DNA of 8,125 nucleotides from JAGNRR01 sp964612525. GTDB taxonomy: Bacteria > Bacteroidota > Bacteroidia > Chitinophagales > Chitinophagaceae. Every line of letters begins with the position of its first letter. Positions within the stretch are counted from its first letter, which is position 1. Of this stretch, positions 1 to 6,446 are shown piece by piece. A program made the translations under genes and the position numbers. The notes below the pieces were generated by a model that saw only the letters and a list, made by a program, of their open reading frames with translations, was not told the DNA's origin and ran no database searches. The stretch spans positions 1 to 8,125 of the forward strand of contig CAZTCQ010000100.1 in the NCBI GenBank assembly GCA_964612525.1. Reading direction: 5' to 3'.

Positions 1-819
1 AAATACTTCTTAGAGCAAGGAGCTGAAGTACTCGGAACTTACTTTTCTTTTCCAACGGATAATACGGTCTATTTTAATTCACTTGATTTGGCAGATGAAA
101 AGAATCCGGATGTAAAAGGATTTAACCCTGACGTGATTGTTCATTGTGGAGCCTTGACGCATGTGGATTATTGCGAAGATCATGAAGAAGAGAGTTATCA
201 AAAAACGGTACAGTCTACGGTAAACCTCTTGCAATTGGCAGAAGAGTGTAATGCACGTTTCGTTTTTATATCCACTGATTATGTATTCGACGGGATTGAT
301 GGTCCCTATAAAGAAGAGGATGACTTTAATCCATTAGGCGTTTACGCTGAACATAAACTATTAGGAGAAGACACGGTTAGAGCTTCGGGGATTTCTCATT
401 TGATATTGCGAATAACAAATGTGTACGGCGATGAAATTCGTGGTAAGAATTTCGTTGCACGTATTATTCAGCAATGCAAAGAAGGTAAGGAACTGACGTT
501 GAAATTACCTATTGATCAATATGCTACACCTGTGAATGCCTGGGATGTGGCCCGTTCTATGTGGTTCCTATTAAGTGATAATAAGGAAGGGGAGTATCAT
601 ATTGCCAGTACGGACTATATGAATCGAGTGGAGTTGGCACTGCGTGTTCTTAAATATTTTCCTTCGACAAAATATGAATTGATTCCCACCTTGACTGAGG
701 ATTTAAATCAACTTGCCGAGCGACCACTAACGGCTGGGCTTCTGACTGAGAAATTTTCTATTGAATATCCTGAGTTTTTGTTTAGTAATGTGGATGATTA
801 TGTTTCGTCAAAAGTTTAA
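1..819 (+). CDS. RmlD-like sugar-nucleotide reductase (extended SDR), 5' end outside window
   Basis: The reading frame is open from base 1 to a TAA at 817-819, giving 272 visible residues. The start lies left of the window; the missing 20 or so residues should hold the first beta strand and the GxxGxxG dinucleotide-binding loop. Visible family marks are the HCGALTHVDYCE stretch (142-177), equivalent to the NAAAYTxVDxAE segment of dTDP-4-dehydrorhamnose reductases, the STDYVFDG signature (271-294), and the YxxxK catalytic pair as YAEHK (343-357) with its upstream Ser/Thr. The family reduces a 4-keto nucleotide sugar with NAD(P)H in the cytoplasm, usually for rhamnose or other deoxysugars of surface polysaccharide. 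No rmlA, rmlB or rmlC gene is visible, so the exact substrate is open; a general RmlD-type SDR or a MAT2B-like protein cannot be excluded. The stop is 8 bases before the next gene, suggesting co-transcription. Confidence 0.85.
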   Translation, partial: KYFLEQGAEVLGTYFSFPTDNTVYFNSLDLADEKNPDVKGFNPDVIVHCGALTHVDYCEDHEEESYQKTVQSTVNLLQLAEECNARFVFISTDYVFDGIDGPYKEEDDFNPLGVYAEHKLLGEDTVRASGISHLILRITNVYGDEIRGKNFVARIIQQCKEGKELTLKLPIDQYATPVNAWDVARSMWFLLSDNKEGEYHIASTDYMNRVELALRVLKYFPSTKYELIPTLTEDLNQLAERPLTAGLLTEKFSIEYPEFLFSNVDDYVSSKV

Positions 820-827
820 AATAGTTT

Positions 828-1946
828 TTGGCTAAGGAAGAAAAATATCAAGCTATAATTATTGGGGGCGGGCTAGCAGGCTTGTCATTGGCAATTTTAT
901 TGGCTCACGAAAAACGATCTGTTTTATTAGTAGAAAAAAGTGACTATCCTAGACATAAAGTTTGCGGAGAATATATTTCGTTGGAGAGTTGGGACTTTGT
1001 AGAGCGATTGGGTATTCCAATTAGTAAAATGAATCTGCCAAAAATGGATACGCTCAAAATTAGTTCTGAAAGTGGCGTAGAGCTAACATCTGAATTAGAC
1101 CTAGGTGGTTTTGGAATAAGTAGATACGTATTGGAAGATCTTCTTTATAAAAAAGCAATTGAACTTGGTGTGAATGTTATGGTCAGGACAAAATATGTTT
1201 CCTATGAAAAACAAGATAACAGTTTTCAAGTCGAAACCAGTGCAGGAAGTTTTATGTCTGAAGTTCTTTGTGGAGCCTTTGGCAAATATGCTCCCAAGCA
1301 ATTCTACAAAAAGAATGAGGAAAAACATAATTGGGTAGGTGTAAAATATCACATTCACTACGAGCATCCGAGTAATGAAATTGTACTACACAATTTTGAA
1401 GGGGGGTATTGCGGTATGAGCAAAATAGAAGAGAATAAAAGTTGTCTCTGTTATATCGTACAGCAAAAAATGCTGACACAATCCGGGAGTGATATTGCTA
1501 AAATGGAAACTGAAATTCTTCGGAAGAATCCGAATTTAGAAAAAATATTTAGCCAGGCTAAGTTTTTATACGATAAACCACAGGTGATTTCTAATGTCAC
1601 TTTTAATGTAAAAAAGCCAGTACATGATGGTGTGTTTTATTTGGGTGATAGTGCGGGCACTATTGCTCCACTCAGCGGCAATGGAATGAGCAATGCTTTT
1701 CGGTCGGCCAATCTGTTAAACAAATCTTTAAGTTTATTTTTTCAAGAGGAGAAAAATTTTACTGAAACATTACGGACTTACCAGCAGGATTGGGATGCCG
1801 CGTTTTCTGGGCGAATAAAATTAGGTCGGACTCTCCAACAATTTTTCTGTAAGAAAAATCTAAATGCGGCGTCTATTCGTATATTGAACTATGCAAAACC
1901 GATTCATAAATTTATTATTCGCAAAACGCACGGCCAACCTTTTTAA
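828..1946 (+). CDS. FAD-dependent oxidoreductase, geranylgeranyl reductase-like family
   Basis: This 372-residue protein has an N-terminal Rossmann FAD fold: GGGLAG at residues 13-18 follows a hydrophobic strand, and Glu36 at the end of the second strand is the expected ribose-binding acid. YPRHKVCGEYIS (residues 40-51) matches the segment after the FAD loop in geranylgeranyl reductase/halogenase-like flavoproteins. The second FAD contact, GDSAGTIAPLSGNGM (273-287, Asp274), is complete. Length is normal for the family. The family reduces or oxidises lipid, isoprenoid or polyketide substrates; the substrate here is unknown. The frame has a stop (TAG) at 822-824, and TTG at 828 is the only usual start codon that keeps the FAD loop, so TTG is chosen. 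The gene follows the SDR gene by 8 bases and its 3' end overlaps the longest msrB frame by 56 bases. No polyketide synthase or isoprenoid gene is nearby to narrow the role. Confidence 0.87.
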   Translation: MAKEEKYQAIIIGGGLAGLSLAILLAHEKRSVLLVEKSDYPRHKVCGEYISLESWDFVERLGIPISKMNLPKMDTLKISSESGVELTSELDLGGFGISRYVLEDLLYKKAIELGVNVMVRTKYVSYEKQDNSFQVETSAGSFMSEVLCGAFGKYAPKQFYKKNEEKHNWVGVKYHIHYEHPSNEIVLHNFEGGYCGMSKIEENKSCLCYIVQQKMLTQSGSDIAKMETEILRKNPNLEKIFSQAKFLYDKPQVISNVTFNVKKPVHDGVFYLGDSAGTIAPLSGNGMSNAFRSANLLNKSLSLFFQEEKNFTETLRTYQQDWDAAFSGRIKLGRTLQQFFCKKNLNAASIRILNYAKPIHKFIIRKTHGQPF

Positions 1947-2478
1947 AACAGGTTTTATTAATTTTCTGTTGGTTATGGCCATGATGACTTTATTTTGCCA
2001 ATGCGGCAATGCGCAAAACGCACAAACAACTAAAAAAGAAATGACAGAAAACAATAAATACTATTCTACCTCGGATAAGAAAGAGCTCAATGTTTCAGAT
2101 GAAGAATGGAAGTCAATCTTGGATCCTGAAGTGTATCGAATTGCTCGTCAGTCTGGAACGGAATACGCTTTTTCAGGTGAATATAATAAACATTCGGAAG
2201 TAGGCGAATATCATTGTAAAGTTTGCGGGAATAAATTATTCGATAGCGACGGCAAGTTTGAGAGTAGTTGTGGATGGCCTGCTTTTTTTGAGCCGGCTAG
2301 CAAAGAGGCCATGAAGTATATAGAAGATAATAGTCATGGAATGCAACGAGTAGAGGTTCGATGCGGAAGATGTGATAGTCACTTAGGACATATTTTTAAC
2401 GACGGACCACCGCCCACTGGAAAACGATATTGTATAAACAGTAAAGTGATTCAATTTGAAAAAGAAGAAAAGAAATAA
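1891..2478 (+). CDS. msrB: Peptide-methionine (R)-S-oxide reductase MsrB, probably exported
   Basis: MsrB reduces the R epimer of methionine sulfoxide in proteins. The catalytic domain occupies about residues 60-192 of 195. Two CxxC zinc pairs are present (Cys109/Cys112 and Cys158/Cys161). The recycling cysteine is Cys127 in SSCGWPAF, and the catalytic cysteine is Cys181 in GKRYCINS; HLGHIFNDGPPPTG is also intact. The domain is preceded by a basic stretch (residues 1-19), a hydrophobic segment (about 22-35, FINFLLVMAMMTLF) and then FCQCGNAQ, so the protein is probably exported; the cysteines at 36 and 38 suggest a lipoprotein, though the lipobox is poor. The start is uncertain. ATG 1891 overlaps the upstream gene by 56 bases but supplies the positive n-region; ATG 1975 avoids the overlap but leaves a very short signal; ATG 2041 would make a cytoplasmic enzyme. 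msrA follows 10 bases later. Confidence 0.93.
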   Translation: MQNRFINLLFAKRTANLFKTGFINFLLVMAMMTLFCQCGNAQNAQTTKKEMTENNKYYSTSDKKELNVSDEEWKSILDPEVYRIARQSGTEYAFSGEYNKHSEVGEYHCKVCGNKLFDSDGKFESSCGWPAFFEPASKEAMKYIEDNSHGMQRVEVRCGRCDSHLGHIFNDGPPPTGKRYCINSKVIQFEKEEKK

Positions 2479-2488
2479 ATTGCGGAAT

Positions 2489-3190
2489 ATGAAAAAAATT
2501 ACATTGTACAGTTACAACTTATTTCTTCTGGTTGGAATGTTGTTTGTGTTAAGCTGCGACGCTTCACATTTGGATGAAAACACGGTAACAGGGATTAAAA
2601 ACGCTACGGAGAAATCAGCAGTAGCTGAGGAGGGTGATGCTCAAGAACGAAAGATAGAAACTGCAATTGTTGGAGGAGGCTGTTTTTGGTGCACAGAAGC
2701 GCAGTACCTCGCCTTGGAAGGAGTGGAAAAAGTGATTTCCGGTTATGCTGGGGGGCATTCTAAAAATCCGACCTACAAAGAAGTTTGTACTGGCGCAACA
2801 GGACACGCAGAGGTGATTAAAATAGAATATGACGCCACTGTGATTTCTTTTGAAGAAATTTTGCAAGCATTTTTTATCGCACATGATCCTACACAACTTA
2901 ATCGTCAGGGAGCTGATGTGGGCACACAATATCGAAGTACGATTATGCCTTTGAATGATGAGCAGAAAAAAACGGCAGAGCGCATAATTAAAGAATTTAA
3001 TGACAAAGAAGTATTCAGTCATGAGGTGGTAACAGTGGTTGAAAAATTGGATGTTTTTTATCCAGCCGAAGACTATCATCAAAACTACTATGCTAACAAT
3101 ATGGGAAAGAATCCGTACTGTACAAGAGTGGTGGGACCAAAGTTGGAGAAATTTAAAAAAGTCTTTAAGGATAAACTAAAGAAAAACTAG
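2489..3190 (+). CDS. msrA: Peptide-methionine (S)-S-oxide reductase MsrA, predicted lipoprotein
   Basis: MsrA reduces the S epimer of methionine sulfoxide, complementing MsrB just upstream. The 233-residue product carries the GCFWCTEA signature with nucleophilic Cys65 and second Cys68, followed by GYAGG, YKEVCTGATGHAEV, HDPTQLNRQGADVGTQYRS, and EDYHQNYY (194-201). Cys211 in NPYC is the likely resolving cysteine. The frame extends upstream to a TTG at 2456, but ATG 2489 is chosen because it gives a standard lipoprotein signal: MKK, a hydrophobic core, then VLSC with Cys23 as lipidation site. The roughly 35 residues after Cys23 are polar and look like a linker. The protein is therefore expected in the periplasm or anchored to a membrane, where it would need an exported thiol donor; none is visible here. 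It starts 10 bases after msrB, consistent with one operon. Confidence 0.95.
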   Translation: MKKITLYSYNLFLLVGMLFVLSCDASHLDENTVTGIKNATEKSAVAEEGDAQERKIETAIVGGGCFWCTEAQYLALEGVEKVISGYAGGHSKNPTYKEVCTGATGHAEVIKIEYDATVISFEEILQAFFIAHDPTQLNRQGADVGTQYRSTIMPLNDEQKKTAERIIKEFNDKEVFSHEVVTVVEKLDVFYPAEDYHQNYYANNMGKNPYCTRVVGPKLEKFKKVFKDKLKKN

Positions 3191-3218
3191 GTTATTTTTG
3201 AAGTTGAAATTCCTAAAT

Positions 3219-4004
3219 ATGAAAAAAACAATCCTCTTTTTTAGTTTCATTTTATTCGTGGTTCAAGTTTCGGCTCAGCAAAGATTTCGTCATAAAAAAC
3301 CATTTGGGCGTACGCATTTTGAAGGTGGCCTCACCCTAAGTTCTAATGGGAGTAATCACATGATAGCTCCGAGTGGTGTCCAGTATTGGGGCATTGGAAA
3401 GAATAAACAAAAATTCAAATTTGGAATCGGAGCACGTTACACAGCTTCTATCGGAGATCAAAGTTTAGAATACATCACAGCCCGTGCTAAACTCACTTCG
3501 GGTAAAACAGGACCGGGTGTTTTTTTTAGCGATCAGATTCCGGAGAATATTGACACCTTGAATTTGAACAGTACAGGAGTACATGCCATAAATATATTGT
3601 TGGCCTTGCGCTACGATATTGATCGCCGGTTTGGATTGGAGTTTAATATAGACTTAGCTGGCTTGAGTTTTGGTGGAAGAAAAACGGCAACCCTTGCCTA
3701 CAATGATGGAAAGTCGCACACTTCAAGCGCCTACCCAACTACGGGTAATTTACTTTTAATTAGTGATAATGATTTAGGAAGTTTGAATTCTGAATTCATG
3801 ATTTCTTACCTGCATAAAAATAGAATGCGTTTTAAAATTGGTCCTGTATTTATGTTTAACGAATATGAATTAGTAAGCCCTGTAAATTATGTGAATGATG
3901 CAGGTACCTTCATTGACGCCGAAAGATATAGAAATAAATCTCTCCAATTAGGAGTTGGTTTTAATTACGTTTTTAAATATTATAGAACAAAACAAAACAA
4001 CTAA
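3219..4004 (+). CDS. Predicted outer-membrane beta-barrel protein, first of two tandem paralogues
   Basis: I do not recognise a named family. The 261-residue product starts with a clear signal peptide (MKK, hydrophobic core, VSA|QQ near residue 19). The rest is rich in alternating aromatic and polar strands with Gly/Asn/Asp turns, as in small outer-membrane barrels. It is clearly paralogous to the next gene: shared blocks include QYWGxG, LEYITA/LDYITA, ALRYDI, EFNIDLAG, SFGG, YNDG, GNLLL, DNDLG, LNSEF and GVGFNYVF/GVGVNYVF. The frame extends upstream to TTG 3198, but ATG 3219 gives the better signal peptide. Unlike its paralogue, which ends exactly at NYVF, this protein continues for nine more residues (KYYRTKQNN) past the position where a barrel would normally end in Phe. 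It lies 28 bases after msrA and 12 before its paralogue. Function unknown; a transport or envelope structural role is only a guess. Confidence 0.78.
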   Translation: MKKTILFFSFILFVVQVSAQQRFRHKKPFGRTHFEGGLTLSSNGSNHMIAPSGVQYWGIGKNKQKFKFGIGARYTASIGDQSLEYITARAKLTSGKTGPGVFFSDQIPENIDTLNLNSTGVHAINILLALRYDIDRRFGLEFNIDLAGLSFGGRKTATLAYNDGKSHTSSAYPTTGNLLLISDNDLGSLNSEFMISYLHKNRMRFKIGPVFMFNEYELVSPVNYVNDAGTFIDAERYRNKSLQLGVGFNYVFKYYRTKQNN

Positions 4005-4016
4005 AAAACAAAATCC

Positions 4017-4760
4017 ATGACAAAAAGAACCCTTTTAATACTCCTAGCTATGCTACCATTTGTAGCCTTTTCTCAAACTCAAACAGAAAATGACCCAACC
4101 GAAGGTGAGCCATTTATAAAACGAACCACATTAGAAGCCGGAGTTACTTTAGCCACTAATGGTGATTTGAACAATGTATCCCTGAATGGAATGCAGTACT
4201 GGGGCTTCGGTCGCAAAAATCGTCGCTTTAAAGTAGGGGCTGGTTTACGATTGAATAATTACCTGGGTAATGATAATCTAGATTACATTACCGCGCCAGC
4301 AGATTTAACAGGTGATGAAGCCAATATCGACAGCGTTTCTTTTACAGGAACCCAGGTTAGTGCTTTGAATGCCTTCATTGCCTTGCGTTATGATATCACC
4401 GAGCGATGGGGAGTAGAATTTAATATTGACTTAGCCGGATTTAGCTTTGGTGGAGAAAAAACAGGTAACCTCACTTATAATGATGGCGAGATACTTCCTA
4501 CAGATGCTACTCCAACGGCGGGCAATCTTTTGTTGGTAGGTGACAATGATTTGGGTAATTTAAATTCCGAATTTTTGCTAACGTATCGTTATAAATCTAA
4601 CTGGCGTTTTAAGGCCGGAGCAATGTTTAATTTTAATGAATACTCACTAGGAGTAGTACCTGCAGCTTATACTGCTAGTAATGGAACTGAGATAAAAGAG
4701 GTCCAAAGATACCGTTCTAAGAACATGACTTTTGGAGTAGGTGTAAACTATGTCTTCTAA
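4017..4760 (+). CDS. Predicted outer-membrane beta-barrel protein, second of two tandem paralogues
   Basis: The 247-residue product has a signal peptide (MTKR, hydrophobic core, AFS|QT near residue 19) and then a barrel-like sequence ending in GVGVNYVF. The terminal Phe after alternating hydrophobic residues fits the C-terminal signal recognised by the outer-membrane barrel assembly machinery. By hand alignment it is roughly 40-60 percent identical to the preceding protein, highest from ALRYDI to LNSEF, so the pair arose by tandem duplication and has diverged considerably. Two acidic turn segments, YNDG and DNDLG, are kept in both copies and may be functional loops. Start ATG 4017 is preceded by an A-rich leader (AAAAACAAAATCC) and no Shine-Dalgarno sequence, as is usual in Bacteroidota. 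The gap to the YceI gene is 32 bases. No specific substrate can be assigned. Confidence 0.8.
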   Translation: MTKRTLLILLAMLPFVAFSQTQTENDPTEGEPFIKRTTLEAGVTLATNGDLNNVSLNGMQYWGFGRKNRRFKVGAGLRLNNYLGNDNLDYITAPADLTGDEANIDSVSFTGTQVSALNAFIALRYDITERWGVEFNIDLAGFSFGGEKTGNLTYNDGEILPTDATPTAGNLLLVGDNDLGNLNSEFLLTYRYKSNWRFKAGAMFNFNEYSLGVVPAAYTASNGTEIKEVQRYRSKNMTFGVGVNYVF

Positions 4761-4792
4761 ACAACGTCTAATACACATAACAAGAAAATATT

Positions 4793-5338
4793 ATGAGAAC
4801 ACTTACCCTATTAACGATTTTTACTTTTTTAGCTTTTGGACTTTCTGCACAGAAATATAGTAAAGCTTCTGCCGCAGCCATTAATTTTAAAATTAAAAAT
4901 GCTGGATTAACTGTAGATGGAAAATTCAAAACAGTGACGGCCAAAGGAACTTTTGATCCTTCCACTACTAGCAATATTAGTTTGTCTGGAACGGCAGCAG
5001 TAAAAAGTGTTTTCACAGATAATTCTTTGCGCGACAAACACCTTAGAAATAAGAAAGATTTCTTTAATATGGCTAAGACACCAACTGTGACTATGAAGTC
5101 TTACAAAGTTGAAAAAATAGCTACTGGTAAATACTCAGTCTATTGGAAATTGACCATGCGTGGAGTCACTAAGAATATCAAAACAACCGTATTGGCCAAA
5201 AAAGTAGGAAGCGGATACAAGCTAACTACGAACTTCAAAATTAATAGAAATACATGGAAGCTTGGCGGCGGCGGAATAAAAACAATTGCCATGGGCGATA
5301 TGGTAACCGTTTCCTTAGCTACGACTTACAAAAAATAA
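4793..5338 (+). CDS. Secreted YceI-domain protein
   Basis: The 181-residue product has a signal peptide (residues 1-19, cut before Gln20) followed by a complete YceI-like domain. The typical landmarks are FKIKNAGLTVDGKF (32-45), the LSGTAAVKSVFTDN strand pair (64-77), LRDKHLRNKKDFF (79-91), LTMRGVTKNI (120-129), FKINRNTW (148-155) and the closing strand GDMVTVSL (168-175). YceI proteins form an extended lipocalin-like barrel; characterised members bind isoprenoid chains such as polyprenols or quinones in the periplasm, and the E. coli protein responds to high pH and osmotic stress. The ligand here is not known. It is the last gene before a strong terminator, so it closes the unit beginning with msrB or earlier. 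Start ATG 4793 follows an A-rich leader. Confidence 0.92.
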   Translation: MRTLTLLTIFTFLAFGLSAQKYSKASAAAINFKIKNAGLTVDGKFKTVTAKGTFDPSTTSNISLSGTAAVKSVFTDNSLRDKHLRNKKDFFNMAKTPTVTMKSYKVEKIATGKYSVYWKLTMRGVTKNIKTTVLAKKVGSGYKLTTNFKINRNTWKLGGGGIKTIAMGDMVTVSLATTYKK

Positions 5339-5352
5339 ATTATAAATTTTCT

Positions 5353-5387
5353 AAAGCCCAAGACGAAAGTCTTGGGCTTTTCTTTTT
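5353..5387 (+). terminator. Strong intrinsic terminator after the YceI gene
   Basis: A perfect 12-bp inverted repeat (AAAGCCCAAGAC at 5353-5364 and GTCTTGGGCTTT at 5369-5380) encloses a GAAA tetraloop and is followed by TCTTTTT (5381-5387). This is a textbook rho-independent terminator on the + strand. The left flank (TATAAATTTTCT) is not a good A-tract, so it is probably one-directional. It begins 14 bases after the YceI stop codon and ends about 12 bases before the next ATG. Confidence 0.92.
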
Positions 5388-5399
5388 ATACTCAGTTCA

Positions 5400-6446
5400 A
5401 TGAATCGCAATGAGGACACATTAAGTCAAACAGCTAGGAAGCGTCAATCATTTTTGCGCCGTTTAGTGCCGCATCATGAACATTGGCCTTGGTGGATGTT
5501 GGTGGCTCCGTTTTGGCCCTTTTGGTTATGGTATGGCATTCGCCTGCGATGTGCGACTTGGTTCACTACAGTAAACCCGGGTATAGAGGATGGAGGATTT
5601 ATGGGAGAGAGTAAAAAAGCGATTCAAAATATTATTCCTCTCGATGTACAGCCACGCACTTTTTACATTGATGAAGAGAATTCATTTGAAGAAATAAAGG
5701 CTCGGCATGATTTGGAATTTCCTTTTATCGCTAAACCGGATATTGGCGGCAGGGGACGCCGAGTGGAAGTTATAAAAAATAAGCAAGACTTAGAAAATTA
5801 CAATAGCACAATGGATGAACATTTCATGTTGCAAGAAATGATTCATTACCCCTTGGAGTTAGGTGTTTTTTTTACTAAGCTGCCGAACGAAGAAAATGGG
5901 CAAGTAACCTCCATTACCTCAAAAGGGTTTCTGAACGTAAAAGGGGATGGGGTGGCTACGGTTCAGCAGCTTATGCAAAGCAATGAGCGAGCCAAGAATC
6001 ATACTGAGCGCATCATGTCATTTTTAGATATAAACCGCGTGCCTAGAGAGGGTGAAGTGGTTTTGTTAGAGCCCATCGGCAATCATGTTTTGGGAACAAA
6101 ATTTATCAATGAGTCTCACAGAATTACCGATCAGATTCATGAAGTGTTTAATAAAATTGTAAGTCGGATTGATGGTTTTTATTACGGCCGCTTTGATTTA
6201 AAGGTGAGCTCTTGGGAAGATTTGTCTCGTGGAAAAAATATTATGATACTAGAATTGAATGGACTCACTTCGGATGTTACGCATATTTTTGATCCACAGT
6301 TTAGAACACGCGATGTGTTTGCAGTGCAATACAAACATATTAAAATAGCCTTTGAGATAGCCAAACAAAATTTGAAAAAAGGTACCCGAGCGACGCCGGT
6401 TATTGAATTAGCAAAGAAAACATGGGGCGCTCTTCGAATGATGTAA
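5400..6446 (+). CDS. ATP-grasp ligase-like protein with Trp-rich N-terminal segment (D-Ala-D-Ala ligase-like)
   Basis: The 348-residue product has an ATP-grasp core. FPFIAKPDIGGRGRRV (107-122) supplies the nucleotide-binding Lys112 and glycine-rich loop, LQEM follows as the adenine-binding hinge, and RFDLK (Asp266) plus ILELNG (Glu285, Asn287) give the metal-binding acids and amide. ATP-grasp enzymes activate a carboxylate as acyl-phosphate and join it to an amine or thiol; relatives are often labelled D-alanine--D-alanine ligase, but the substrate is unproven. The N-terminus is unusual: an Arg/Lys-rich start, then residues 29-54 with seven tryptophans (WPWW, PFWPFWLWY), then NPGIEDGGFMGESK, a conserved-looking block. 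This suggests a membrane-interface anchor before the catalytic domain. ATG 5400 is 12 bases after a terminator; the next in-frame ATG (5496, residue 33) would cut into the Trp segment. The mannosidase ATG follows the TAA directly. Confidence 0.82.
   Translation: MNRNEDTLSQTARKRQSFLRRLVPHHEHWPWWMLVAPFWPFWLWYGIRLRCATWFTTVNPGIEDGGFMGESKKAIQNIIPLDVQPRTFYIDEENSFEEIKARHDLEFPFIAKPDIGGRGRRVEVIKNKQDLENYNSTMDEHFMLQEMIHYPLELGVFFTKLPNEENGQVTSITSKGFLNVKGDGVATVQQLMQSNERAKNHTERIMSFLDINRVPREGEVVLLEPIGNHVLGTKFINESHRITDQIHEVFNKIVSRIDGFYYGRFDLKVSSWEDLSRGKNIMILELNGLTSDVTHIFDPQFRTRDVFAVQYKHIKIAFEIAKQNLKKGTRATPVIELAKKTWGALRMM

Noticed and set aside
1101..1479. Two overlapping minus-strand open frames inside the FAD oxidoreductase gene
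   Set aside because: They are antisense to a gene with complete family motifs on both sides and show no protein-like features.
828..1946. Possible link of the FAD oxidoreductase to a type III polyketide or flexirubin pigment cluster
   Set aside because: Similar flavoproteins occur in such clusters, but no polyketide synthase, methyltransferase or acyl carrier gene is present in the window.
2615..3082. 155-codon open frame on the minus strand inside msrA
   Set aside because: It lies fully antisense to the well-supported msrA domain, has low-complexity Cys/Phe/His-rich composition and no recognisable motif; it is a shadow of the real gene.
3193..3200. TATTTTTG matches the Bacteroidota -7 promoter box TANNTTTG just before the first barrel gene
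   Set aside because: No TTG/TTTG -33 element at the right distance is present, and the match is weak evidence in AT-rich DNA; it could still be an internal promoter but I do not annotate it.
4768..5037. 89-codon minus-strand frame across the start of the YceI gene
   Set aside because: Antisense to a clear YceI domain and signal peptide; no motif or start context supports it.
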